13,907 nt of DNA from Nostoc sp. GT001 (GCF_030382115.1 NZ_JAUDRJ010000003.1:6112478-6126384), one strand, 5' to 3'. Shown: positions 1 through 8,140, counted from the first letter of the stretch. Notes: generated by a model not told the origin, from the letters alone. Numbers and translations: made by a program.

Positions 1-800
1 AAATAAATGCGATCGCCCTTTGGTCGGGGATAATTTACTTGTGCTGCCTTCAGCGCGGCTTCATCAAAAGAGAGTCGCTTTTTGGTAAATAAATTATCTT
101 CACCTAATAACTTGGGATACTCACTCGCTAATCGATGAACTTTTCCATCTACTTCTAAAGGGAAATTAACTGAGCCAATGGATACTGACCCTGTACGAAA
201 CATTTGTTGTGGGTCAGTCAATTGCGTAAAAGACCCTTGGTGCGTCTGGGAATTTTCGTATATGGCTGCTAAGGTAACTTTATTGCCATATTTTTGCAAT
301 GCTGCTTGGAATTGGCGATCGTCTGCAACTCCATAACTGCTTGCCGTATCAAAAACTACATCTAATGCTACAGCGCGGGCACCTGCTTCGATTAATTTTG
401 TTATTACCTGGGAGTATGCGGCCCGTTTAAAAGGATAAGATTTCAGCGTTTCTAAGTAGCCATACTGTTTCGGATCGGTTTTATAGTACTGTTCGGGAAC
501 CGATATTGACTGATCGTCTATTGCTAAAATTACAATGTCTTCTGGAGGCACAATCGGCCCGCGCATTTGAAAAAAGCCAGAAAGCACCTGATTTTCCATC
601 AATTGAACCAATTCCCCACCAGAAGCGCTCAATAGTGCGCCCCCAATTGCCCAAGTACCTGCCAGTAGATGACCTAAGCGAACCATCCACCGGGAGTGGC
701 GAGCAGATGCTGTTGAAGTCACTTTTGTTGGTTTACTTGACAGTTTATTGGCAGTAGAGACATAGTTTTTAGTTAAGGTAGACGTAGGTTCTTCTGCCAT
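1..800 (-). CDS. CHASE2-domain membrane sensor protein, 3' part outside window
   Basis: The frame is open from an ATG at 800 to the left edge, giving 266 residues with no stop. Residues 1-38 are Ser/Thr-rich and probably cytoplasmic. About residues 39-62 (from RWMVRLGHLL to LLSASGG) form one membrane segment. The rest reads as the start of a CHASE2 extracytoplasmic sensor domain: MRGPIVPPEDIVILAIDD, then AGARAVALDVVFDTAS, and later GSVNFPLEVDGKVHRL. In cyanobacteria CHASE2 is usually followed by two or three further membrane helices and an output domain such as adenylate cyclase, Ser/Thr kinase, histidine kinase or GGDEF. The output domain here is not visible, so the signalling reaction cannot be named. 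No strong ribosome-binding site precedes the ATG. The family call is firm; the overall function is unknown. Confidence 0.8.
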   Translation of the reverse strand, partial: MAEEPTSTLTKNYVSTANKLSSKPTKVTSTASARHSRWMVRLGHLLAGTWAIGGALLSASGGELVQLMENQVLSGFFQMRGPIVPPEDIVILAIDDQSISVPEQYYKTDPKQYGYLETLKSYPFKRAAYSQVITKLIEAGARAVALDVVFDTASSYGVADDRQFQAALQKYGNKVTLAAIYENSQTHQGSFTQLTDPQQMFRTGSVSIGSVNFPLEVDGKVHRLASEYPKLLGEDNLFTKKRLSFDEAALKAAQVNYPRPKGDRIY

Positions 801-967
801 ATCGTGTTACTGATTGATTTTAGTCCAACACTTTTATTTATTCAGACCGCGTTTTAGTGTAAGCACATTGAAATAAGACTTAAATGATAATCTTATACAT
901 TTGTAAAGTATCTTCTATTCATCAACAAACTTTTATTGGCAGAGCCAGCCCCCAAAAAATTCTTACT

Positions 968-1021
968 CAACCACTACTTAATTTATTCTTTTTCTGTTGA
1001 ATGAGTTACAAGTAGTGATTG
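968..1021. repeat. Imperfect inverted repeat, 12-base arms
   Basis: The arm CAACCACTACTT (968-979) matches the reverse complement of AAGTAGTGATTG (1010-1021) at 11 of 12 positions, with a 30-base T-rich loop. It could be a transcript hairpin or the remnant of a small mobile repeat. It lies too far from either neighbouring start to be a simple operator. Confidence 0.4.
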
Positions 1022-1286
1022 TCTCATAGATCGGAGCCGGATATACTCTAGCTGTGAATTTGGTTGTGGCAAGATTTTACCCTTACCTAACCAACAACTA
1101 CGTTACTAACTGGATGCTATACCAGAAGCAGTCCCAAGGCTGTCTTCTGTCTCTGGTGCAATGTTGGTAATCTCCAGAAAGCGTGTTCTGATACTGACAG
1201 CTTTGCCGAAAGATAGGCATTTATTTATATCTTACCTTAAGCCTATGTTATACCTCTTTAGGAGTAAACTTTAGTGTTATGCAGCG

Positions 1287-1415
1287 ATGAATGCTGTTAC
1301 TGGGTCAATTTTATGGGTAGATTTTGATCGCCAAGTGGCTCTTGCAGTGCTGGAGGTGAATCAGGTTAACACCCAGGATCTCAACTTCAATATTGCAGGC
1401 GTTTTTATGTCTTGA
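1287..1415 (+). CDS. Possible 42-residue small protein, doubtful
   Basis: An ATG at 1287 opens a frame to a TGA at 1413-1415. The product begins MNAVTGSILWVDF and ends NFNIAGVFMS. I recognise no family, membrane segment or motif. No purine-rich ribosome-binding site sits at proper spacing. It may be a chance ORF or the remnant of a longer gene; the frame is open from 1275 but not further upstream. It is listed only because the surrounding 700 bases otherwise hold no gene. Confidence 0.15.
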   Translation: MNAVTGSILWVDFDRQVALAVLEVNQVNTQDLNFNIAGVFMS

Positions 1416-1487
1416 AAGAGGTAGGATAAAAGCTATAGATAAAGAACTACGTTATAGATATTAGCAAACAAGGCATTTGAAAATTGC

Positions 1488-1493
1488 TATAAT
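1488..1493 (+). promoter_or_regulatory. Putative -10 box of the NYN gene
   Basis: A perfect TATAAT lies 46 bases upstream of the first ATG of the NYN gene. No convincing -35 hexamer is found at 16-18 bases upstream; TTAGCA at 1461-1466 is too far. It could be a -35-independent or activator-dependent promoter, or a chance match in AT-rich DNA. Confidence 0.3.
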
Positions 1494-1539
1494 CTATTGT
1501 TCCATCTAAATTCATATATATTATTAGGTGTAAATTTGT

Positions 1540-2061
1540 ATGGGTTCTCCAATGAATCGTCTGTCTATTTTTGTAGATGGAAATAATATGTTCTATGCTC
1601 AACAAAAAAATGGCTGGTTTTTTGACCCGCGGCGAGTCTTAGAATACTTCAAACATGAGCAATCAGAAACAACATTAATTAATGCCTTCTGGTACACTGG
1701 CTTAAAAGATCCACAAGACCAGCGAGGTTTCAGAGATGCTCTAATTAGTCTAGGATATACAGTACGAACTAAGATTCTTAAAGAATATTATGATGATACG
1801 TCAGGTCGTTACTCGCAAAAAGCGAATTTAGATATTGAAATTGTTGTAGATATGTTTAATACAGTAGACCAGTATGACAGAGTAGTATTATTCAGTGGTG
1901 ATGGAGATTTTGAAAGAGCAATCGAACTATTACGCTCAAAAAATACACATATTACGGTAGTATCAACGGAAGGAATGATTGCTAGAGAACTACGCAATGC
2001 TACTGATAGATATATAGATTTAAATGATATCAGAGATCAAATAGAAAAAACTGAAGGTTAG
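1540..2061 (+). CDS. NYN-domain (LabA/DUF88-like) protein
   Basis: This 173-residue protein is essentially a single NYN (PIN-like, Mg2+-dependent) domain. The acidic pattern of the fold is visible: FVDGNNMF with Asp13, KANLDIEIVVDMFN with Asp98 and Asp104, and LFSGDGDFERAI with Asp121 and Asp123. NYN domains are predicted RNases. The cyanobacterial relative LabA takes part in circadian output in Synechococcus elongatus, so this may be a LabA homologue, but a housekeeping RNase role is equally possible. Two in-frame ATGs exist, 1540 and 1552; AGGTG at about 1525-1529 favours the first. leuA follows after 95 bases on the same strand, so co-transcription is possible, but nothing links the functions. 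Confidence 0.85.
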   Translation: MGSPMNRLSIFVDGNNMFYAQQKNGWFFDPRRVLEYFKHEQSETTLINAFWYTGLKDPQDQRGFRDALISLGYTVRTKILKEYYDDTSGRYSQKANLDIEIVVDMFNTVDQYDRVVLFSGDGDFERAIELLRSKNTHITVVSTEGMIARELRNATDRYIDLNDIRDQIEKTEG

Positions 2062-2132
2062 TAGCTTTAACAATTATTTACAAAAGTAAGAGTAAAACAA
2101 AAACTAGGGTTGAAGATATATTAAGCCTCAAG

Positions 2133-2167
2133 TAAACACTAAACAGCAAACGGCAAATGACAAACAA
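2133..2167 (+). repeat. Degenerate heptamer repeat across the leuA start
   Basis: Five consecutive 7-base units read TAAACAC, TAAACAG, CAAACGG, CAAATGA, CAAACAA. The ATG of leuA lies in the fourth unit, so the first codons of leuA are repeat-derived. Short tandem heptamers of this kind are common in Nostoc-type genomes. The units are degenerate, so chance similarity in an A-rich leader remains possible. Confidence 0.4.
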
Positions 2168-3761
2168 AACAGATCGAATTATCATTTTTGATACAACATT
2201 GCGAGATGGAGAGCAGTGTCCGGGAGCGACTTTGAATATAGACGAAAAGCTAGTTATTGCCAAGCAATTAGCGCGTCTAGGTGTAGATGTAATTGAAGCA
2301 GGCTTTGCCTTTGCCAGTCCCGGAGATTTTGAAGCAGTCAAGAAAATTGCTCAAATTGTCGGGACAGAAAATGGCCCGGTAATTTGTAGTTTGGCAAGAG
2401 CGATTAAGGCAGATATTGAAGCGGCTGCGGAAGCATTAAAACCAGCAGTTAATGCCAGAATACACACATTTATTTCGACTTCTGATATTCATTTAGAGTA
2501 TCAATTACGAAAGTCACGGGCAGAAGTGCTAGCGATCGCCGAAGAAATGGTAGCCTATGCCAAGTCCTTCATGACAGATATCGAATTTTCACCGATGGAT
2601 GCGGCTCGTACCGATCCAGAATTTCTGTATCAAGTTTTAGAGCGAACGATCGCAGCTGGTGCAACAACAGTTAACATTCCCGATACTGTCGGTTACACAA
2701 CTCCTAGCGAATTTGGAGCAATGATTAAGGGCATTATTGAAAATGTCCCCAACATCGACCAAGCGATTATTTCCGTTCACGGTCATAATGATTTAGGCTT
2801 GGCAGTTGCTAACTTCTTAGAAGCCGTAAAAAATGGTGCGCGGCAACTAGAATGTACGATCAATGGCATTGGCGAACGTGCCGGCAATGCATCACTAGAA
2901 GAATTGGTAATGGCGTTGCACGTGCGGCGGCAATATTTTAACCCTTATCTCGGCAGACCAGAAGATTCTCAAGAATCGCTGACAAATATCGACACCCGAC
3001 AAATTTATAAAACCTCACGCTTAGTTTCTAATTTGACGGGAATGTTGGTACAACCAAATAAAGCGATCGTTGGGGCGAATGCCTTTGCCCATGAGTCGGG
3101 AATTCACCAAGATGGTGTTCTAAAAAACAAGCTAACTTATGAAATTATGGATGCCCAATTGATTGGCTTAACAGACAATCAAATTGTTTTGGGCAAACAT
3201 TCAGGGAGAAATGCTTTTCGTACTCGGTTGAAAGAATTGGGCTTTGAACTGTCGGATAGTGAGTTAAATAAAGCCTTCGTTAGATTCAAAGAAGTAGCAG
3301 ATAAAAAGAAAGAAATTTCTGATTGGGATTTGGAAGCGATCGTTAACGATGAAATCCAACAAGCGCCCGATTTATTCCGGGTAGAGTTGGTGCAAGTTTC
3401 CTGTGGTAGCAACGCCCGTCCTACTGCTACAGTTACTCTGCGTACTCCAGAAGGTGAAGAATTAACCGATGCTGCGATCGGTACTGGCCCAGTGGATGCA
3501 GTTTACAAAGCCATCAACCGGGTGGTGAATGTGCCTAACGAGTTGATTGAGTTTTCTGTGCAGTCAGTAACAGCTGGTATTGATGCTATTGGCGAAGTGA
3601 CGATTCGTTTACGTTATGAATCTAAAGTGTTTTCTGGTCATGCAGCGAACACAGATATCATCGTGGCATCCGCACAAGCTTATGTAAATGCCTTGAATAG
3701 GTTGTATGCATCTTTGCAAACTCAACAAAAGCCAGAGGAAGTAACTGCACAGAAAGTCTGA
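2157..3761 (+). CDS. leuA: 2-isopropylmalate synthase
   Basis: LeuA condenses acetyl-CoA with 2-oxoisovalerate to 2-isopropylmalate, the committed step of leucine synthesis in the cytoplasm. The 534 residues are full length for the bacterial type. The HMGL-like TIM barrel shows [10 protein letters not shown] (residues 11-20, metal-binding Asp12), the metal-binding His pair in HGHND (208-212), GIGERAGN (237-244) and [10 protein letters not shown] (311-320). The region after about residue 380 is the LeuA regulatory dimer domain, the site of leucine feedback inhibition in the family. The ATG at 2157 has no good ribosome-binding site and lies inside a run of degenerate CAAACAN-like heptamers. DTTLRDGEQ close to the N-terminus supports this start. 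A hairpin at 3804-3831 probably ends the transcript. Confidence 0.97.
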   Translation: MTNKTDRIIIFDTTLRDGEQCPGATLNIDEKLVIAKQLARLGVDVIEAGFAFASPGDFEAVKKIAQIVGTENGPVICSLARAIKADIEAAAEALKPAVNARIHTFISTSDIHLEYQLRKSRAEVLAIAEEMVAYAKSFMTDIEFSPMDAARTDPEFLYQVLERTIAAGATTVNIPDTVGYTTPSEFGAMIKGIIENVPNIDQAIISVHGHNDLGLAVANFLEAVKNGARQLECTINGIGERAGNASLEELVMALHVRRQYFNPYLGRPEDSQESLTNIDTRQIYKTSRLVSNLTGMLVQPNKAIVGANAFAHESGIHQDGVLKNKLTYEIMDAQLIGLTDNQIVLGKHSGRNAFRTRLKELGFELSDSELNKAFVRFKEVADKKKEISDWDLEAIVNDEIQQAPDLFRVELVQVSCGSNARPTATVTLRTPEGEELTDAAIGTGPVDAVYKAINRVVNVPNELIEFSVQSVTAGIDAIGEVTIRLRYESKVFSGHAANTDIIVASAQAYVNALNRLYASLQTQQKPEEVTAQKV

Positions 3762-3803
3762 GATTGTATCTGTGAAACTGCTAGTTTTTAGCTGATGCTA
3801 ACA

Positions 3804-3831
3804 AACTCCTCTCCAACTTTGGTGAGGAGTT
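3804..3831 (+). terminator. Hairpin terminator after leuA
   Basis: AACTCCTC (3804-3811) pairs perfectly with GAGGAGTT (3824-3831). The loop can extend the stem with CCA/TGG past one T-T mismatch. It starts 43 bases after the leuA stop and is followed only by ATTTGTG, a weak U-run, so it may be an inefficient or non-canonical terminator. Confidence 0.6.
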
Positions 3832-3861
3832 ATTTGTGAGTTACAAAAATTGTTGGAAATT

Positions 3862-4341
3862 ATGCTGACAGAAAAACATACAACTATCAGAGAAGGCACA
3901 ATCAAAGAAGACTCACTGATTGCAAAACACTCTTACCAAATGTGGTTAGATATTGGTGTTGATGAGAGTAATATTATTATGGAATGGGAGAATATTACCC
4001 TGCAATTTATAGAAGAAGCGCGTCGAAATTTATTTTATAAGGCTTTTATTGCAGAGATTGATAATACAGTTGTGGGTTCTGTAAGTTGTCAACTATTTGC
4101 AGGTTTATACCCCAATGTTTTCAAAGATGAATACCGCAAATTTGGATATATTTGGGGCGTTTATGTTGAAGAGTCTTACCGCAGACAAGGCATTGCTAAA
4201 TCTCTGACTAATAGAGCAATTGAATATTTAAAAGCGATCGGTTGCACGCGAGTGGTTCTTAATGCCTCGCCATTGGGTAAACCAGTTTACTCCAGCCTCG
4301 GTTTTGCTGAAGGGAATATAATGCAATTAGATTTGATTTAA
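3862..4341 (+). CDS. GNAT family N-acetyltransferase
   Basis: The 159-residue product has the GNAT fold signature. YIWGVYVEESYRRQGIAKSL combines the beta-4 strand with the acetyl-CoA pyrophosphate-binding loop (RRQGIA), and the C-terminus has the typical VYSSLGF element. Such enzymes move an acetyl group from acetyl-CoA to an amine of a small molecule or protein; the substrate cannot be read from sequence. An in-frame TTG at 3850 would add four residues. I prefer the ATG at 3862 because TTGGAAAT gives a plausible ribosome-binding site just upstream. The leuA terminator hairpin lies between it and leuA, so it is probably transcribed separately. Confidence 0.85.
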   Translation: MLTEKHTTIREGTIKEDSLIAKHSYQMWLDIGVDESNIIMEWENITLQFIEEARRNLFYKAFIAEIDNTVVGSVSCQLFAGLYPNVFKDEYRKFGYIWGVYVEESYRRQGIAKSLTNRAIEYLKAIGCTRVVLNASPLGKPVYSSLGFAEGNIMQLDLI

Positions 4342-4522
4342 GTACACCAATTTTTTTGCAGACTAAAAAGTTTCTAAATTCAATAGGATAAGTTTCTAGC
4401 TCAAGAAGCTTTGTGCAATATTGATTTAATTATTAATATTGTTTACTTTTTTAGATTTTTATATTTACTTATATGCATAAAACTTTATTCTAAGAAACGA
4501 CGTTTATAACTAGTTAGCTTGT
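4342..4522. other. AT-rich intergenic region
   Basis: This gap of 181 bases probably carries the promoter of the SnoaL-like gene. The only structure seen is a 7-base dyad, CAATATT (4416-4422) and AATATTG (4435-4441), in very AT-rich DNA. It could be an operator or chance. No clear -35/-10 pair or ribosome-binding site was found before the ATG at 4523. Confidence 0.4.
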
Positions 4523-5203
4523 ATGAGTAGTGAGAAAACAACAGAATTGCCACTCTGGTTACAAGATAGAGATATAGTCATTGCTCATGATGAAGAAGTA
4601 CAGTGGCGAGAAGGAAAACGCCCAGATTATTCATACACCAATGAATTTCTTCATCAAGAGAGTAAATTTCAACATCCTGAAGGTTCTTTAGAAGCGATCG
4701 CTCAAAACTTAGTCCGCACTTTTGAGATGGAAGCTTCTAATAAATCTAATCCTCAACAGTGGCTTTCGATTGTTACTGATAAGTTTAAGATGAGTACCAA
4801 TGGCGGACAACAATTCACCGCTCAGGATGTTGCAGATGAAGGGACTTATAACCTGTTTTTGGGTAAAACTGAGCAATATGACTCTGAAACAGAAACCTTT
4901 GAATCTTCATTTCAAGTTTTTCATACAGCCTTTCCCAATGGCTTTCTTTGGGAATTAACAGAAGTCCTTTCGGGGCCGCCTAATGTTACCTTTAAGTGGC
5001 GACATTGGGGAACATTTAATGGTTCCTATAAGGACTATGCACCCACAGGTGAAACAATAGAAATCGTCGGAGTTAGTATTGCTCGCGTCACTGATGATTT
5101 GAAGATTGAGTCTTTAGAACATTATTTTGATAATAATGTCTTTCTTCAGAAATTAACGGCAGGTGGTTGTCCTTTCCATTCTCAAAATCAGAACAATCAC
5201 TAA
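4523..5203 (+). CDS. SnoaL-like (NTF2-fold) protein
   Basis: The 226-residue soluble protein resembles the SnoaL-like polyketide cyclase/ester cyclase group of the NTF2 fold. The central and C-terminal region alternates strands typical of that cone-shaped barrel: FQVFHTAFPNGFLWELTEVL, VTFKWRHWGTFNG, then GETIEIVGVSIARV and a final strand and helix up to HYFDNNVFLQKL. The tail ends in GGCPFH. No signal peptide or membrane segment is present. The substrate is unknown, and no polyketide or terpenoid genes lie nearby, so a biosynthetic role is not supported. The N-terminal 60 residues (LWLQDRDIVIAHDEEVQW) match nothing I recognise. Confidence 0.65.
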   Translation: MSSEKTTELPLWLQDRDIVIAHDEEVQWREGKRPDYSYTNEFLHQESKFQHPEGSLEAIAQNLVRTFEMEASNKSNPQQWLSIVTDKFKMSTNGGQQFTAQDVADEGTYNLFLGKTEQYDSETETFESSFQVFHTAFPNGFLWELTEVLSGPPNVTFKWRHWGTFNGSYKDYAPTGETIEIVGVSIARVTDDLKIESLEHYFDNNVFLQKLTAGGCPFHSQNQNNH

Positions 5204-5239
5204 TTTTCATTTAGTTATAGTCTATCGAATAGCACGCTC

Positions 5240-5274
5240 ATCGGCGCTCTTAGCAAACAGCAGTAAGCGCCGAT
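5240..5274. terminator. Bidirectional hairpin between converging genes
   Basis: ATCGGCGCT (5240-5248) pairs perfectly with AGCGCCGAT (5266-5274), a GC-rich 9-bp stem with a 17-base interval that can form two more G-C pairs. It lies 36 bases after the SnoaL-like stop and 95 bases after the end of the HEAT-NTPase gene on the other strand. Neither side has a strong T-run, so it may act as a shared transcription barrier or RNA 3'-end stabiliser. Confidence 0.55.
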
Positions 5275-5369
5275 CGAGTGATTATAATCATCGAAAGTCT
5301 GCAATTTAAGATTTATTATTAAGGCTGATAATGGATGCAGAGAAATTTTAAGAAATTAAAAAATGTCAT

Positions 5370-7844
5370 TTATGGTATTCGTATTTGCACAGTAGTAGCT
5401 GGTGTATTGACTGAAGGTGTAAACCCAGCCAGTTTACCCGACTTCTGGGGTACAAAATCCGTTTCTTTGCTACCTTGAACCTCAGATAAGTAGCAATCTC
5501 GCACTGCTAACAACAAGCCTTTGATGGCATCTGGTGCGCCTGTTTTAACTAAATCGTCCGCCTTTTTGAAAAAATGCGATCGCCATTTGCTATCGTTATT
5601 GCCATACAATTCTATTAAATACCAACCTGCAAGATACTCAGCTAAAGGGTCAAGACAGAAACGGATTCTATCTTTGGCAGAACCGATAGTTTGAATCAGG
5701 TGCAAACGTTTTTCCAGATAATTGAGGTGTGCTTCGGGGTCATCAATACCCAAATTTGCTAATGCAGCAACCGCATCGGCACGCTTGGCTGTTCCTGGTT
5801 GATAACTTTGCTGCAAGCATTCCCAGGCAATGGTTTTGGCAATTTGATGAACAGTGCGGTCATCAAATTGATTGTCTGTAACATCACGATTGAGTTCGTT
5901 GATATAACCCAGCATCAAATTAGGAATATTCTCTGGTAACGCAGAAATATTCGATGTAACGTCTTTACTGGCGATTAACTGTTCAGCATAAAGTTTCGCC
6001 AGCAAAACAGTGATATTATTTTGACCGACCATCAGAGAAAGACGATTACAAGCGTCAAAAAATTCCTGGTCAGTAAAGCGATCGCGTTTACCTCGCTGCA
6101 TGAGATAAGCTTCCATAAAGGACGATAGTTTATTCGCCTCAATCCGCAGAGGTTTAATTATCGTCTTATTAACCCGCCCCAGCTTTTCCTCAATTCGGGA
6201 AGTAATCACCAACGCATTCACCGGAAACTCTGGCGACTCCGGCTCAATTGCTTCTCGTGTAGTCGCATTCATTTCTGAGAATCGGTCTACAATCACTAGA
6301 ATGCGTTTCTTTCTTAACAAACGTAACAGTAATTCTTGACAAATCGGCTCTGGTTCATCAATTAAAGCTTGCAACTGTCCTCTGATAGCTTCTAAAAGCG
6401 GCGACTTACCTTCACTTACCCGAAATTCTTCTTCTAAAAGCACAGGTAACATCAAATGTTTGCAGAGTTGTTGGTCTTCAGTCTCAGCCATTGCCCATCC
6501 AGCGATTCGACACGCTAAACTGGTTTTACCTACACCCCCTTCCCCACCAATTACTAGACAGCTACGTTGTTTCTCAAAAGTTGAGCGCAAATTCTCATTC
6601 ATCAGTTGGGGAACTGTTGTACCATCCAGAACAACGGGAATGGGAATGTAACAGGCGCGACTGCTAACTGTATCCTTTTTGGGAAATTGTTCGCGGGCTG
6701 CTTTGATATATTTAGCTACCCACGCATCTAATACTCTGGGATGGTAATGAAACCAGCCAACAAATAGCACATATCGCAGAGGTACATTAACGCTGATAAA
6801 TGGGAGAGAAAAATCTGTGTAGGGTTTGAGGGCGTTGTTAATTTTCAACAACCATAAAGGGGCTACCCGCAAGAGAATTAACCAAATAGAAGGCAATAAG
6901 ATAACGTAGGCGGCAATTCCCAAAAGTAATTTATGCTTAAATAGCGATTCCAGAACTCTATCAAAGAGGCGAGTTTCTTTTTCTGCTTTCAGGGCATTGA
7001 GAGGGCGACGTATCAGCTTAATGTCCGTCTCAGTGAATTTATCTTTGTATTTTTGTATAGTTGCCAATACCTCTTCAAAGTCTGAGATGACTTTCTGCAA
7101 CTTGGAGGTAGGTAAAGCATTTGCCTTGTCCTGAAAGCCTGCTGCTATTCCTCCTAAACCTTTGATAGCACCTAAACGCACGTAAAACTGGCTATCATTC
7201 AACAGCGCAATTAAATTCGGGACAGCCGATACTGCTTCTGTACCCATTGCACCCAAAGCATAGGCAGAATTGTAACGTACAGTGGGGTTTTTATCTTTTA
7301 AGGCAGCAGTTAATACTGGGACAGCTACTTTCGCTTCTACACCAATTTTTCTGAGTGCAGAAGGAACATAAATGCGAACGAATTGCTCCTTGTCTTGTAA
7401 TGCCGCCATCAACGATGGAACTGCTGCTTTGGCTGCTGTACCAATATTTCCTAAAGCTAAGGTGGCGTACAAGCGGACTTGTCCATCCTCATCCTGCAAT
7501 GCCGCACTTAAGGCTGGGACTGCTGGTGCTGCTTCTGCACCCAAATCTCCTAGAACTGAAGCGGCGTGCCAGCGAAGATTAATATCCTGATTTTTCAAAG
7601 CCTCAATCAGAGACGGCACTGCTGGCGAACCGATATTAACTAATGCGTCTGCTGCAAGGCTTCTGATATGGGCATCGTTATCTATCAGCTTCTCAATCAG
7701 GGGAGCAATTTTGCTGTCAGTAGTGATTTGCGCCCAACTATTGCTTGTGCATAGTAGGAACAGTGTCAGGCATAAGACAACTACCTTGAGCGCACTAAGT
7801 AATACTTGTCTGGTATGCTTTGTCATTGAATCGGATTGAATCAC
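5370..7844 (-). CDS. HEAT-repeat / membrane / NACHT-like STAND NTPase fusion
   Basis: The 824-residue product (counted from the GTG at 7844) is modular. Residues 7-38 form a signal peptide or N-terminal anchor (VVVLCLTLFLLC, then SNSWAQ). Residues about 45-235 hold five HEAT/PBS-lyase-type repeats with phrases such as VRLYATLALGNIG and VRYNSAYALGAMG. Residues about 305-333 are a strong membrane segment (LLLGIAAYVILLPSIWLILL). Next comes a P-loop NTPase: Walker A GGEGGVGKTS (433-442), Walker B RILVIVD (514-520) and a sensor-like ALVITSR (544-550). LDPLAEYLAGWYL (731-743) is typical of NACHT-like C-terminal helical regions. If the topology is as predicted, the HEAT array is periplasmic and the NTPase cytoplasmic, suggesting a transmembrane sensor; this is inference. 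An ATG at 7826 is an equally plausible start and places the signal peptide at the very N-terminus. Confidence 0.8.
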   Translation of the reverse strand: MIQSDSMTKHTRQVLLSALKVVVLCLTLFLLCTSNSWAQITTDSKIAPLIEKLIDNDAHIRSLAADALVNIGSPAVPSLIEALKNQDINLRWHAASVLGDLGAEAAPAVPALSAALQDEDGQVRLYATLALGNIGTAAKAAVPSLMAALQDKEQFVRIYVPSALRKIGVEAKVAVPVLTAALKDKNPTVRYNSAYALGAMGTEAVSAVPNLIALLNDSQFYVRLGAIKGLGGIAAGFQDKANALPTSKLQKVISDFEEVLATIQKYKDKFTETDIKLIRRPLNALKAEKETRLFDRVLESLFKHKLLLGIAAYVILLPSIWLILLRVAPLWLLKINNALKPYTDFSLPFISVNVPLRYVLFVGWFHYHPRVLDAWVAKYIKAAREQFPKKDTVSSRACYIPIPVVLDGTTVPQLMNENLRSTFEKQRSCLVIGGEGGVGKTSLACRIAGWAMAETEDQQLCKHLMLPVLLEEEFRVSEGKSPLLEAIRGQLQALIDEPEPICQELLLRLLRKKRILVIVDRFSEMNATTREAIEPESPEFPVNALVITSRIEEKLGRVNKTIIKPLRIEANKLSSFMEAYLMQRGKRDRFTDQEFFDACNRLSLMVGQNNITVLLAKLYAEQLIASKDVTSNISALPENIPNLMLGYINELNRDVTDNQFDDRTVHQIAKTIAWECLQQSYQPGTAKRADAVAALANLGIDDPEAHLNYLEKRLHLIQTIGSAKDRIRFCLDPLAEYLAGWYLIELYGNNDSKWRSHFFKKADDLVKTGAPDAIKGLLLAVRDCYLSEVQGSKETDFVPQKSGKLAGFTPSVNTPATTVQIRIP

Positions 7845-7869
7845 CCGATGAACAACTCCAGTCAGAGAA

Positions 7870-7900
7870 ACTATACCTAAGATTGTAATCTAACTGTCAA
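7870..7900 (-). promoter_or_regulatory. Putative promoter of the HEAT-NTPase gene
   Basis: On the minus strand a perfect TTGACA (7900-7895) is followed after 19 bases by TATAGT (7875-7870). The spacer is longer than the usual 17. It contains a small dyad GATT-GT-AATC (7881-7890), possibly an operator or chance. The predicted transcript start falls just upstream of the GTG/ATG candidates. Confidence 0.4.
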
Positions 7901-7917
7901 TGTGGGTTAGCGATGTC

Positions 7918-8050
7918 TACGATGGTCACTGAGCCTGTCCTGAGCGTAGCCGTTGGCGTGGTCACTGAGCGTAGTCGAAGTGCAGCCTCTCGTAGAGAAG
8001 GGCGCAGCCGAAGTGCGGGCTATTCGGCGTCGCACTGCTTTGCCCCCGCT
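7918..8050. repeat. GC-rich mosaic of short repeats and palindromes
   Basis: GGTCACTGAGC occurs at 7924-7934 and 7960-7970. TGAGCGTAG occurs at 7941-7949 and 7966-7974. TCGAAGTGC (7975-7983) recurs as CCGAAGTGC (8009-8017). Dyads include CTCT-CGT-AGAG (7987-7997), GCCGAA/TTCGGC (8007-8012/8023-8028) and AGTGCG/CGCACT (8012-8017/8031-8036). The block is more GC-rich than its surroundings and fills most of the gap between the HEAT-NTPase and antitoxin genes. Dispersed palindromic modules of this type are a known trait of Nostoc-type genomes; the exact family cannot be named here. No gene is seen in it. Confidence 0.6.
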
Positions 8051-8140
8051 TTACTCAAGCTTGGTTAGCATGATTTTCTCTCGTTCTGTCAATGCTGTTA
8101 GAATCTAGATAAAAATATTAATTCTATAAAGCTAAAAAAT

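Larger units (their letters stand above)
801..1539. other. Intergenic region between divergent genes
   Basis: This 739-base AT-rich gap separates the divergent CHASE2 and NYN genes, so it should hold both promoters. I see an imperfect inverted repeat at 968-979/1010-1021, a 42-codon open frame at 1287-1415 with no recognisable homology, and a TATAAT at 1488-1493. No tRNA-like or other RNA gene structure was recognised. Fragments of open frame near 1130-1275 on both strands are short and lack good starts, so old gene remnants are possible but not supported. Confidence 0.5.

Noticed and set aside
481..690. Short minus-strand ORF in the left part
   Set aside because: It is a shadow in another frame of the CHASE2 gene, whose frame is open from 800 to the window edge and matches a known domain.
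1130..1275. Protein-like fragments on both strands
   Set aside because: They are short, lack good start sites and match no family I recognise; chance open frames are the simpler explanation.
3179..3412. Minus-strand ORF inside leuA
   Set aside because: It lies wholly within a strongly conserved gene and has no family features.
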